Origin: an uncultured Bacteroides sp.
GTDB taxonomy: Bacteria > Bacteroidota > Bacteroidia > Chitinophagales > Chitinophagaceae
Direction: 5' to 3'
DNA length: 64,000 nt
Assembly: GCA_902168085.1 (NCBI GenBank)
Contig: CABHOP010000089.1
Coordinates: 160,504 to 224,503, forward strand
The position numbers were made by a program, and so were the translations under genes. Positions 33,038 to 40,789 of this stretch are shown here, one piece after another. The notes below the pieces were generated by a model. The model searched no databases. It was not told the DNA's origin and saw only the letters and a list, made by a program, of their open reading frames with translations. Numbering within the stretch: position 1 is the stretch's first letter; each line of letters begins with the position of its first letter.

Positions 33038-33844
33038 CTATGGCAATACTACGCGGTCTTTACCGGATGTTTTAGATATATGGCAGCAGTCTGTACTGAT
33101 GCTATAATCTTCCTGAACAACTTTTGTACCATTCTTAAAACCTACAAAGCGAACCGTGGTCGTGCTGTTTTGATGGCCGGGTGCCCAGTTGTCGTTAAAT
33201 ACTACATAAGATTTTGTATAATCATCGTATTCATACAAGCTCGTGGGCAATTTAGCACCCGTCATATCTTCGGTATGAAATGCATCCAATGTTACCGGTG
33301 CACCACTCGCATCTAAAACCTGCAGGCGCACTTGCTCAAATTGCATGGTGCATACAACGCCATCACATTCACCGTTAGGTGATAATACTACGCGATTTTT
33401 ACCGGATGTTTTAGATATATGGCAGCAGTCTGTACTGATGTTATAATCTTCCTGAACAACTTTTGCACCGTTCTTAAAGCCTACAAAACGAACCGTAGTT
33501 GTGCTGTTTTGATGGCCGGGCACCCAGTTGTCGTTAAATACTACATAAGCCTTGGTATGGTTATCGTATTCATACAGGCTGGCCGGCAATGTAGTACCCG
33601 TCATATCTTCGGTATGAAATGCATCCAATATTACCGGTGCACCACTCGCATCTAAAACCTGCAGGTGCACTTGCTCAAACTGCATGGTGCAGGCAACGCT
33701 GTCACATGGGGTTGAATCATCGCCTTTAGGTGGCTTATTGTGGCTTTCCTTTTGTGAAGCAGGGTTTTTTAAATGTTGTGCTTTATCGCATCCTACCCAT
33801 ACGCTGGCTCCCAGCAGCAGTGCAAACAGAATCTTTGTTTTCAT
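33038..33844 (-). CDS. Lipoprotein built from two nearly identical ~110-residue repeats
   Basis: A 268-residue putative lipoprotein. The signal peptide ends at a lipobox-like WVGC (Cys19), followed by a charged/polar stretch. The mature protein is two copies of one domain: VACTMQFEQVHLQVLDASGA to CCHISKTSGKNRVVL (~50-153) and VVCTMQFEQVRLQVLDASGA to the end (~163-268). Each has a CT...CCHISKT cysteine pattern and a FHTEDMTG...LYEYD...FNDNW core. The domain is beta-rich; I do not recognise it. It lies 77 nt before the ECF sigma gene in the same direction and is a possible partner or target of that circuit. Confidence 0.8.
   Translation of the reverse strand: MKTKILFALLLGASVWVGCDKAQHLKNPASQKESHNKPPKGDDSTPCDSVACTMQFEQVHLQVLDASGAPVILDAFHTEDMTGTTLPASLYEYDNHTKAYVVFNDNWVPGHQNSTTTVRFVGFKNGAKVVQEDYNISTDCCHISKTSGKNRVVLSPNGECDGVVCTMQFEQVRLQVLDASGAPVTLDAFHTEDMTGAKLPTSLYEYDDYTKSYVVFNDNWAPGHQNSTTTVRFVGFKNGTKVVQEDYSISTDCCHISKTSGKDRVVLP
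33045..33708 (-). repeat. Tandem in-frame duplication inside the lipoprotein gene
   Basis: The DNA from 33045 repeats from 33384 with an exact period of 339 nt (113 codons), checked at three anchors. Over about 320 nt the copies differ at roughly 30 positions by eye (~90% identity), many of them silent. Confidence 0.92.
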
Positions 33845-33940
33845 ACAATCGTCGTTTTAAATAGTATTAAGAATGTGGTTTACTAATAAAGACGACGCAT
33901 CTTCTCAAAGCCTTGGGCGCAGAATTGGATATTTTTTGAA

Positions 33941-33970
33941 AATAAAAATCCCCGGTTGTGTACCGGGGAT
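33941..33970 (-). terminator. Rho-independent terminator after dnaA
   Basis: Stem ATCCCCGGT (33948-33956) with 33962-33970, 5-nt loop. On the minus strand the T-tract (33948-33941) follows, which fits dnaA termination. Confidence 0.85.
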
Positions 33971-33994
33971 GTATAATGTAGTAGAATCGTTCGT

Positions 33995-35473
33995 TTAGAT
34001 GCTGGCAAGTTGCACTTTCTGCTGCAGTTCCAGCATATGTTCTTTATACTCTGTATCGGTATCCATCAGGTTTTCTACCGTTTGGCAAGAGTGGATAACC
34101 GTAGTATGGTCGAAGCCGCCAAAGTGTTCGCCAATGTTTTTCAGCGAGCTCTTCGTGAATTTCTTGGCCAGGTACATTGTTATCTGGCGGGCCTGTACTA
34201 CTTCGCGCTTGCGGGTTTTAGCCAGCAGCCTGTCATATGGCAGGTGGAAGTAGTCGCACACCATTTTCTGTATATTCTCGATGGTCAGTTCGCGTGCCGA
34301 TGTTTTCACAAAGTTCTTCATCACGCGCTTCGCCAGGTCGATGTCTATTTCTTTCTTGTTCAGCGTAGCCTGTGCAAACAGGGCTATCAGTGCGCCTTCC
34401 AGCTCACGTACGTTGCTTTGTACGTTGTAGGCCACATACTTCACCACATCTTCCGGTATATCCAGGCCTTCCTGCCTCATCTTCACCTGCAGTATCTGCT
34501 GGCGGGTTTCAAAGTCAGGTGCTTGTATATCCGTATTCAGTCCCCAGCGAAAACGGCTCAGCAGGCGTTCCTGCATACCTTCCATATCCTTTGGTGGGGT
34601 ATCGCTGGTCAGTATTATTTGTTTACCGCTCTGGTGCAGGTGGTTGAAGATGGCAAAGAACACATCCTGTGTTTTTACCGCCGGTACCAGCAGGTGCACA
34701 TCATCCACTATCAGCACATCTATCAGTTGGTAGAAGTGTATAAAGTCATTCACCTCGTTGTTCTTAGAGTGTTCTATGAACTGGTTGATGAATTTCTCTG
34801 CACTTACATACAGCACGGCTTTGTTAGGGTGCAGCCTGCGCACTTCATTGCCTATGGCCTGTATCAGGTGGGTTTTACCCCAGCCTACACCACCAAATAT
34901 TACCAGCGGGTTGAAGGCCGTAGCGCCGGGCTTCTGTGCCACGTGCTGGCCTGCGCTGCGGGCCACACGGTTACAGTCGCCTTCTACATAGTTTTCAAAT
35001 GTATAGTTGGCATTCAGCTGCGGGTCTATCTGCATGCGCTTCAAGCCCGGTATGGCATATGGTGTTTTAATATTGTGCGGATCGTCCCATTTCATGGGCA
35101 TATCCACATAGTTGTTGTCTTTAGCTGGCTTGTTATAAGTGCTGCCGGGCATGTTGATAGATGCCGGGTTGCGCTGGTTCGAACTGCTTTCCATCAGTAT
35201 GCGGTATTCCAGGCGTCCTTCTTTGCCCAGCACACGCTTGATGGTTTTACCCAGCAGTTCTACATAATGCTCTTCCAACCACTCGTAAAAGAACTGGCTG
35301 GGAACCTGCAGGGTAAGTATATTATTTTCAAGACCAACAGCCTTTATGGGTTCAAACCACGTCTGGAATGTGCGCCAGTTCACATTATCTTTGATAATGC
35401 TCAGGCACTTATCCCACGCAGCCTCCGCTTCATTGAATATTTTATTAGAAGTATCGTAAAGGTTGTTATCCAT
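33995..35473 (-). CDS. dnaA: Chromosomal replication initiator protein DnaA
   Basis: Initiator ATPase that melts oriC and loads the helicase, 492 residues. Domain I is WDKCLSIIKDNVNWRTFQTWF at ~20-40; domain II linker ~95-150; domain III (AAA+) has Walker A FGGVGWGKTHLIQAIGNEV and Walker B VLIVDDVHLL, sensor LLSRFRWGLN. Domain IV has the basic loop and signature GGFDHTTVIHSCQTV. Two residues deviate from the usual GGVGLGKTH and DDIQ/DDVQ forms (Trp and His). The upstream 580 nt show no cluster of TTATCCACA-type DnaA boxes, so an adjacent origin is not supported. Confidence 0.96.
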   Translation of the reverse strand: MDNNLYDTSNKIFNEAEAAWDKCLSIIKDNVNWRTFQTWFEPIKAVGLENNILTLQVPSQFFYEWLEEHYVELLGKTIKRVLGKEGRLEYRILMESSSNQRNPASINMPGSTYNKPAKDNNYVDMPMKWDDPHNIKTPYAIPGLKRMQIDPQLNANYTFENYVEGDCNRVARSAGQHVAQKPGATAFNPLVIFGGVGWGKTHLIQAIGNEVRRLHPNKAVLYVSAEKFINQFIEHSKNNEVNDFIHFYQLIDVLIVDDVHLLVPAVKTQDVFFAIFNHLHQSGKQIILTSDTPPKDMEGMQERLLSRFRWGLNTDIQAPDFETRQQILQVKMRQEGLDIPEDVVKYVAYNVQSNVRELEGALIALFAQATLNKKEIDIDLAKRVMKNFVKTSARELTIENIQKMVCDYFHLPYDRLLAKTRKREVVQARQITMYLAKKFTKSSLKNIGEHFGGFDHTTVIHSCQTVENLMDTDTEYKEHMLELQQKVQLASI

Positions 35474-35649
35474 AGTTTGGCTACTCGTTCATCAAGTTAA
35501 CACCAATTTTTTAAATACGGTAATCGTAGAGCGACGAATATTTAGCCCCGATAGCTTCACGCACAACGGGATATATATTTTTAACACCACATTACCAGTT
35601 TCAGTTAAGTATTCCGGCCCCTCTCAAATCATCTATCACAGGGTTATTG

Positions 35650-35961
35650 CTATGCTTTATTTTTCCTAAAGCAGGACGACGAAATTCCTAACATTTTGTT
35701 GAAAAAAAAAATCAATCCGCTATTGTTTGTTTGTTCGCAATTACAGATTGGCCTTTGAAAAGTTTGGCACTTTTTTCGTTGCTGAAAACATAATTCCCAA
35801 CTTGCCTGGGTTACCGGCGTTTGCTTTCCGGCTTTGTTGGTCATCGCCACCGGATTATCTAAAAACGCATGTGTATGCCCGCCTATTATAAGGTCTATAT
35901 AAGCGGTCTCTTTTGCTAATATCATATCGCTTACTTTATAACTCATAGCAACCGGCCGCAA
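35650..35961 (-). pseudogene. Fragment of a 5'-nucleotidase/metallophosphoesterase
   Basis: The minus-strand reading SDMILAKETAYIDLIIGGHT followed by HAFLDNPVAMTNKAGKQTPV is the well-known block of UshA/SurE-unrelated 5'-nucleotidases (the LAKET..IDLIIGGHTH metal-site region). Nothing of the upstream catalytic half (the DxH and NHD/E motifs) is present in any frame. After TQAS the frame degrades: the neighbouring frame reads GKLGIMFSATKKVPNF, which could be the continuation after a frameshift. I take it as a remnant of a deleted gene, not a small functional protein. Confidence 0.7.
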
Positions 35962-36048
35962 AGATGCCTGTGTATGTATTGCGGCTTGTTAAACTTACAT
36001 AACCTCTCTGATGCCATACTGCGTAGAAATACTGTTTTTTATTTCGGG

Positions 36049-36056
36049 TATATTTA
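36049..36056 (+). promoter_or_regulatory. -7-like element 4 nt before nhaA
   Basis: TATATTTA, one base off TAnnTTTG, then CGCC and ATG 36061. It would give an almost leaderless nhaA transcript. Confidence 0.4.
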
Positions 36057-36060
36057 CGCC

Positions 36061-37236
36061 ATGAACAGGATAGGGAATATTATTAGGAAGGGTATCATCT
36101 CTCCCGTTTTAGAATTCATTCATGACAGCCGTGCGGTAGGTATTACATTGATATGCTGTACACTTATATCACTCATTATCAGCAATACCGGTTGGGGGCC
36201 TTCTTATATACATTTCTGGGAGCGCGAGCTTCATATGCCTGTGCCTGAACTGCATTTGCCACATACTGTCCTGCATCTCATCAACGATGCCCTCATGGCG
36301 GTTTTCTTCTTCCTTGTAGGGCTTGAAATAAAACGTGAACTGCTGGTTGGCGAATTGAATACGACAAAGAAAGCTATGCTGCCGGCTATCGCAGCATTGG
36401 GCGGCATGGTAGTGCCGGCGCTTATATATACTATATGGTGTGGTGGTACACCTTTTGCACGCGGCTGGGGTATCCCTATGGCTACCGATATCGCTTTTTC
36501 TTTGGGTGTGTTGTCATTGCTGGGCAAACGTGCGCCGTTGTCGCTGCGCATCTTCCTCACCGCCCTTGCTATTATAGACGATCTCGGTGGTATCCTCACC
36601 ATCGCCATCTTCTATGCGCAGGATATTCAATGGATATATCTATTTATTGCATTGGGCATCGTATTCCTGCTGGCATTGCTGAATGCTGCCAAGGTGAAGC
36701 ACTATTACATCTTTTTCTTTTTCGGCATCGTGCTTTGGTATTTCGTATTCAATTCCGGCATACACGCTACCATTGCAGGGGTGCTATTGGCATTCACAAT
36801 ACCCATGCATAAAGTAGAGGAACTGGAGCATGCCCTGCACGACCCTGTCAATTTCATCATCCTGCCGCTCTTTGCATTAGCCAATACGGCCATCCTGCTA
36901 CCTTCAGATTTTAGCAGTGTCTTTTCTTCGCTGGTGCATCACGGTATTTTTATGGGGCTCGTATTGGGCAAGCCCATAGGCATCTACCTCTTCAGCATAC
37001 TGGCCATACGTATGAAAATGGCTACGCTTCCGGATGGTATCAATCATCGGCATGTGCTGGGTATGGGTATGATAGCCGGCATTGGTTTTACCATGTCTAT
37101 CTTCATGGCCACGCTTGCCTTTAGCGATGCACCAACGCAAGTAGTAGCCAAGGTGGCTATTATCGGTGCTTCTGTAGTAGCCGGTGCTATCGGTTTTGCC
37201 TATCTTAAAACCAGGGCGCTTAAGACACTTCGTTAA
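36061..37236 (+). CDS. nhaA: Na+/H+ antiporter NhaA
   Basis: Inner-membrane antiporter exporting Na+ in exchange for protons. From ATG 36061 it has 391 residues and about 12 helices. The functional aspartates are visible: TDIAFSLG (Asp143) and the pair in ALAIIDDLGGI (Asp173-Asp174), which corresponds to the ion-binding Asp163-Asp164 of E. coli. DALMAVFFFLVGLEIKREL and GMIAGIGFTMSIFMATLAF are also typical. An in-frame extension to 35974 runs through the putative -7 box and is rejected. Its last 17 nt overlap the convergent DinB-like gene. Confidence 0.95.
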   Translation: MNRIGNIIRKGIISPVLEFIHDSRAVGITLICCTLISLIISNTGWGPSYIHFWERELHMPVPELHLPHTVLHLINDALMAVFFFLVGLEIKRELLVGELNTTKKAMLPAIAALGGMVVPALIYTIWCGGTPFARGWGIPMATDIAFSLGVLSLLGKRAPLSLRIFLTALAIIDDLGGILTIAIFYAQDIQWIYLFIALGIVFLLALLNAAKVKHYYIFFFFGIVLWYFVFNSGIHATIAGVLLAFTIPMHKVEELEHALHDPVNFIILPLFALANTAILLPSDFSSVFSSLVHHGIFMGLVLGKPIGIYLFSILAIRMKMATLPDGINHRHVLGMGMIAGIGFTMSIFMATLAFSDAPTQVVAKVAIIGASVVAGAIGFAYLKTRALKTLR

Positions 37237-37696
37237 CACCAAACTGCCTCAGGTGGTGCCATGCGTGTTTGTATAGCAATTGCACCTGCATATCATAATC
37301 CAGGTGTCCGAAGAATGGATTGGTTACTACTTTCTCGGGGTTTTGTGCATATTCTTTAAAGAAGTGTTCTATCTCTCCCTGCAACTCGTTTAGCGAGTCT
37401 TGTATATTCTCATGCACAGGTGGGGCAGGCTCATCGGGTAGTAGCTTATTGGGTGTATTTTCTTTGAAAGGCTTATCGCTTTGCAGGAAGGCTTGCATGC
37501 GTGGCAGGTGTTCCTCCGGTGTTTCTAATATATACGGGTCTTTGCCACTTGCTTGTCGAAAGGAGTATGACATGTGCTCAATAGTCTGATGCAGGTTCAT
37601 CTTGCCCCACAAGCCTTTAGTGGCAGGGTCGATGCTCGCCATCAGTTTTACAAAATCATTCCTTAAAAAAGTTGCTTTAGCACCCAGGTTTTCCAT
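37220..37696 (-). CDS. DinB/DUF1569-like protein
   Basis: A 158-residue protein with the DinB-type helical pattern: WGKMNLHQTIEHMSYSFRQA with two histidines near residues 36-41 and a late QVQLLYKHAWHHLRQFG with two more. The length and the M-N-xx-QxxEHM motif fit the DUF1569 subgroup. It is a probable metal-dependent enzyme of unknown substrate, distinct from the DinB protein at 17622. It lacks the shared WYL operator: its upstream region consists of AT-rich heptamer repeats. Its end overlaps nhaA by 17 nt on the opposite strand. Confidence 0.75.
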   Translation of the reverse strand: MENLGAKATFLRNDFVKLMASIDPATKGLWGKMNLHQTIEHMSYSFRQASGKDPYILETPEEHLPRMQAFLQSDKPFKENTPNKLLPDEPAPPVHENIQDSLNELQGEIEHFFKEYAQNPEKVVTNPFFGHLDYDMQVQLLYKHAWHHLRQFGVNEVS

Positions 37697-37730
37697 AGTT
37701 ATCTATAGCACTAAATGTACTATGCTTTTA

Positions 37731-37817
37731 GTATTTAGAAATTAGCTCTTCGGATTTTTTAACCTTAGCATTCCGAAATTAAATCTTTAGGATTTAGTAT
37801 TTAGAAATTAGAATTTC
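37731..37817. repeat. Heptamer-phased ATTTAG repeats
   Basis: Successive 7-mers CTTTAGG, ATTTAGT, ATTTAGA, AATTAGA from 37785 on, and a 15-bp direct repeat GTATTTAGAAATTAG at 37731-37745 and 37797-37811. Related arrays are at 38866-38900 and 59261-59288. Confidence 0.75.
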
Positions 37818-38779
37818 TACAGCAATTGTTTTATCAATTCTTCCTGCGTAATGCCTTCCGCCTCGGCCTTATAGTTGCGCACCACGCGGTGGCGTAGTAC
37901 CGATAAGGCCATCGCCTGCACATCTTCTATATCGGGCGAATACTTGCCTTGCAACAGTGCATGACATTTGGCGCCGAGTATCAGGTATTGCGATGCACGT
38001 GGCCCCGCACCATAGGCTATATATTGTTTGGCCGCAGCAGGGGCATTGGCATTGGTAGGCCTTGTCTTATGCACCAGGCCCACTGCATATTCCAGCACAT
38101 TATCGGGCACCGGCACACGGCGCACCAGCTCCTGGAAGTACAGTATATCTTCAGCGGTCATTACTTTAGGCAGCGCGGTTTCCAGCGCACCAGTAGTGTT
38201 CCGTACAATGGTCACTTCTTCTGCAAAGCTGGGATAGTCCAGCCATATCTGGAACATGAACCTGTCCAGTTGTGCTTCCGGCAGCGGGTAAGTACCTTCC
38301 TGTTCTATAGGGTTTTGCGTAGCCAGCACAAAGAAGGGCGCGGACAGTTTATACATCGTGCCGCCGGCAGTAATGTTGCGTTCCTGCATCGCTTCCAGCA
38401 GTGCCGATTGTGTTTTGGGTGGCGTACGGTTTATCTCGTCTGCCAGTATGATGTTGGCAAACACCGGGCCTTTCACAAAACGGAAATGCCTGCTTTCATC
38501 CAGTATCTCGGCGCCTACTATATCGCTGGGCATCAGGTCGGGGGTAAACTGTATGCGCTTGAAAGAAAGATCCAGTACATCCGATACCGTTTTTACCAGT
38601 AGCGTTTTTGCCAGCCCCGGCACACCCACCAGCAGGCTGTGGCCATTGCATAGTATGGATATGATCAGTTTATCCACCACTTCATGCTGTCCTACTATCA
38701 CTTTGCTTATAGCGGTGCGTATGGCTTCGTATTTTTCTTTCAGGGCTTTAACTGCGTCAATATCCGTTGCGTATGGCAT
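37817..38779 (-). CDS. MoxR family AAA ATPase
   Basis: A 320-residue AAA+ ATPase of the MoxR group. Walker A is LLVGVPGLAKTLLVK near residue 55, Walker B NIILADEINRTPPKTQSALL near 115, then FVLATQNPIEQEGTYPLPEA (sensor 1) and LDRFMFQIWLDYPS. The C-terminal lid has GAGPRASQYLILGAK. MoxR ATPases act as chaperones for von Willebrand A-domain partners, and in Bacteroidota a DUF58 gene normally follows. Here the next gene on the strand is the DinB-like protein, so the partner must be encoded elsewhere. Confidence 0.93.
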   Translation of the reverse strand: MPYATDIDAVKALKEKYEAIRTAISKVIVGQHEVVDKLIISILCNGHSLLVGVPGLAKTLLVKTVSDVLDLSFKRIQFTPDLMPSDIVGAEILDESRHFRFVKGPVFANIILADEINRTPPKTQSALLEAMQERNITAGGTMYKLSAPFFVLATQNPIEQEGTYPLPEAQLDRFMFQIWLDYPSFAEEVTIVRNTTGALETALPKVMTAEDILYFQELVRRVPVPDNVLEYAVGLVHKTRPTNANAPAAAKQYIAYGAGPRASQYLILGAKCHALLQGKYSPDIEDVQAMALSVLRHRVVRNYKAEAEGITQEELIKQLL

Positions 38780-38865
38780 CTCGTGGTCTGTGGTTTGCTA
38801 TTTTTAATACAGGTACGTAAAATAAGATAGTAAGTTCTATTATTTTGCTAAAATTGACAAATAAC

Positions 38866-38900
38866 ACTCAATTCCCGATTGCTAATTCCAAATTACCAAT
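38866..38900 (+). repeat. Five degenerate heptamers ending at the MazG-like gene
   Basis: ACTCAAT, TCCCGAT, TGCTAAT, TCCAAAT and TACCAAT run in phase and stop 3 nt before ATG 38904. They resemble the CTAAAT heptamers at 59261-59288. Confidence 0.55.
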
Positions 38901-38903
38901 ACG

Positions 38904-39230
38904 ATGACCATACAAGAAGCACAGCAGCAGGTAGACGAATGGATAAAGACCATAGGCGTGCGCTATTACAGCGAACTGACCAACCTGGGTATACTGATGG
39001 AAGAAACCGGCGAACTGGCCCGCCTGATGGTGCGCCAATATGGGGAGCAGTCTTTCAAAGAAAGCGACAAAGGCAAAGAGTTGGCCGATGAAATGGCCGA
39101 TGTGCTGTGGGTGCTGATATGCCTCGCCAATCAAACCGGGGTAGACCTCACTACCGCCCTGCAAAAGAATTTTGATAAAAAGACGAAACGCGATGCAGAT
39201 AGGCATGCGGGGAATGATAAGCTAAAGTAA
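38904..39230 (+). CDS. MazG-like nucleotide pyrophosphohydrolase
   Basis: A 108-residue all-alpha NTP pyrophosphohydrolase of the MazG-like type. The metal-binding signature is EETGELARLMV (ExxE, near residue 33) followed by GKELADEMADVLWVLICLAN (ExxD, near 62). The C-terminal RDADRHAG is also common. Single-domain MazG-like enzymes remove non-canonical or excess nucleoside triphosphates. It is divergent from the MoxR gene and not linked to a toxin-antitoxin pair. Confidence 0.88.
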   Translation: MTIQEAQQQVDEWIKTIGVRYYSELTNLGILMEETGELARLMVRQYGEQSFKESDKGKELADEMADVLWVLICLANQTGVDLTTALQKNFDKKTKRDADRHAGNDKLK

Positions 39231-39319
39231 CTGAATGTCATTCGGATGCAATCTTTTTGTCATTCATTTAATTGATGATTAAACATTGCTTCTTTTACAC
39301 TGAAATCAGTGTCTGTTTT

Positions 39320-39351
39320 TTGTTATTTTTTCAAAAACTTTTCTATCTTTA
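39320..39351 (+). promoter_or_regulatory. Bacteroidota promoter for the small T9SS protein
   Basis: TTG at 39320-39322, 21 nt spacer, TATCTTTA at 39344-39351 (one base off TAnnTTTG), then about 25 nt to ATG 39377. The best-spaced -33/-7 pair I saw in the window. Confidence 0.6.
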
Positions 39352-39376
39352 GCGCTCACACAGAAAAAAACTCTTT

Positions 39377-40084
39377 ATGAAGCGTATTTACTTATTAGTA
39401 GCACTTATGATCGGTATGGCTACCAGTGCTATGGCCCAAAGTACCGATCTCCGTCTTCTTAGCTCTTTGAGGGCTACCGATACTGTAAGGTGGAATGCAT
39501 CCGGTACTTACGGTAAGATTATTGTTTGGGGTTTCGCAAACTTAGGCCCTACAGCCCTTACTTCAGCAGATACTATTAAGTTTAAGACACCATATATGAA
39601 TCTTAGCTTATTGCTGCCTTCTGCAGGTCTTCCTGTAAATGATACTGTTTACTTCATTGATACAGTGTTCTTCAATGCAGCCCCTACAACTAATCCATAC
39701 AACTGGTGCGATAGTGCTTATGTAAAACGCGGTTCTGCTGCAATGTCTGATCCTAATATCGGAAACAACAGGAATTGCGTTAGCATGAGGTTTATCGAAA
39801 CAGCTACTTCAGTTAATACCGTAGCTGCTAACGAAGCCGGTTTGGCAATATTCCCTAATCCTGCTACACAAATCGTTAATATTAAATACAACTTCGCGTC
39901 AGAAACAGCTAACGTTACACTGCGCGACCTGATGGGCAAAGTTGTTTATACTAAAGAGCTGGGTAAAAACCTGTATGGTGAAAAGCAATTCCCACTGGAT
40001 ATTAGTGCTTTAACACCTGGCCTCTATATGATAGAGTTGAACGATGGTAAGAACAGGGTGGTTTCAAAGATCACTGTTGAATAG
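39377..40084 (+). CDS. Secreted protein with T9SS sorting domain
   Basis: A 235-residue exported protein of unknown function. It has a signal peptide (MKRIYLLVALMIGMATSAMA, cleavage at AMA-QS), a middle part of ~120 residues without known motifs (two cysteines, NWCDSAYVKR and NNRNCVSMRF, could pair), and a type A T9SS sorting domain from LAIFPNPATQIVNIKY through LRDLMGKVVYTKEL to LTPGLYMIELNDG. It is small for a T9SS cargo, and the mature passenger has only ~130 residues. It is flanked by a good promoter and a perfect terminator, so it is expressed alone. Confidence 0.85.
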   Translation: MKRIYLLVALMIGMATSAMAQSTDLRLLSSLRATDTVRWNASGTYGKIIVWGFANLGPTALTSADTIKFKTPYMNLSLLLPSAGLPVNDTVYFIDTVFFNAAPTTNPYNWCDSAYVKRGSAAMSDPNIGNNRNCVSMRFIETATSVNTVAANEAGLAIFPNPATQIVNIKYNFASETANVTLRDLMGKVVYTKELGKNLYGEKQFPLDISALTPGLYMIELNDGKNRVVSKITVE

Positions 40085-40102
40085 TTGTTCTTAAAATCTT
40101 TT

Positions 40103-40134
40103 AAATGGGCGGATGAATATCCGCCCATTTTTTA
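40103..40134 (+). terminator. Rho-independent terminator after the small T9SS protein gene
   Basis: AATGGGCGGAT (40104-40114) pairs perfectly with ATCCGCCCATT (40119-40129) over GAAT, followed by a T-tract. Confidence 0.92.
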
Positions 40135-40148
40135 TTGTAAGCAGGTCG

Positions 40149-40156
40149 TATTTTTG
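40149..40156 (+). promoter_or_regulatory. -7 element ending 3 nt before recR
   Basis: TATTTTTG, full match to TAnnTTTG, then TGT and ATG 40160. Predicts a leaderless transcript. Confidence 0.5.
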
Positions 40157-40159
40157 TGT

Positions 40160-40786
40160 ATGGTTTTTTCGTCAAAACTAATAGAAGACGCAGTACAGGA
40201 ATTTTCAAAACTCCCCGGCATTGGTAAGAAAACAGCTTTGCGCATGGTGCTGCAATTGCTGAAAATGGAGCAGCAGAGCGTAGCCAGTTTTACAGATGCT
40301 ATTGCCCGTATGCGCAATGAGATATGCTTTTGTAAGCAATGCCATAATGTATCTGATGGTGATACCTGCGCTATATGCAGTAATCCCGGCCGCACCCGCA
40401 CCCAGGTATGTGTGGTAGAGAACATCCGTGATGTGATAGCTATTGAAAGTACCCAACAGTATAATGGCCTGTATCATCTGCTGGGCGGCATTCTCTCCCC
40501 TTTAGATGGCATCGGCCCCGAACAACTGAATATAGCTTCCCTGCATGATAGGGTACGCAATAATGGGGTAGAAGAGCTTATCATGGCACTAAGCCCCACT
40601 ATAGAGGGTGATACGACTGTGTACTACATAGCTCGCCAGGTAAAAGACTTGCCCGTTAAAATCACAACCATTGCCCGCGGCATAGCCTTTGGCGGTGAGC
40701 TGGAATATGCAGATGAAATGACACTGGCACGTAGTATAGCCAAGCGACTGCCGATAGACAATTATGTAAACATCAACAGTAAGTAA
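40160..40786 (+). CDS. recR: Recombination mediator RecR
   Basis: RecR helps load RecA on gapped DNA with RecO and RecF. From ATG 40160 it has 208 residues. It begins with a helix-hairpin-helix (FSKLPGIGKKTALRMVL), has the zinc finger CFCKQCHNVSDGDTCAIC, and a TOPRIM domain (VCVVENIRDVIAIESTQQYN, then LHDRVRNNGVEELIMALSPT). The C-terminal GIAFGGELEYADEMTL with ALARAL-like end is standard. A reading starting at 40085 adds 25 unrelated residues and runs across the terminator of the previous gene, so it is rejected. Confidence 0.96.
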   Translation: MVFSSKLIEDAVQEFSKLPGIGKKTALRMVLQLLKMEQQSVASFTDAIARMRNEICFCKQCHNVSDGDTCAICSNPGRTRTQVCVVENIRDVIAIESTQQYNGLYHLLGGILSPLDGIGPEQLNIASLHDRVRNNGVEELIMALSPTIEGDTTVYYIARQVKDLPVKITTIARGIAFGGELEYADEMTLARSIAKRLPIDNYVNINSK

Positions 40787-40789
40787 TAG

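Larger units (their letters stand above)
35474..36060. other. Long AT-rich intergenic stretch between dnaA and nhaA
   Basis: 587 nt without an intact gene. It holds a decayed 5'-nucleotidase fragment (35650-35961), A/T runs near 35695, and the nhaA promoter region. I looked for DnaA boxes and found no cluster. Confidence 0.6.

Noticed and set aside
34010..35500. 496-residue open frame antisense to dnaA
   Set aside because: It lies fully opposite dnaA, has no recognisable domain and a composition rich in His, Tyr, Val and Gln as expected of an antisense shadow.
35474..36060. Possible replication origin next to dnaA
   Set aside because: No cluster of DnaA boxes could be found by eye; AT richness alone is not enough.
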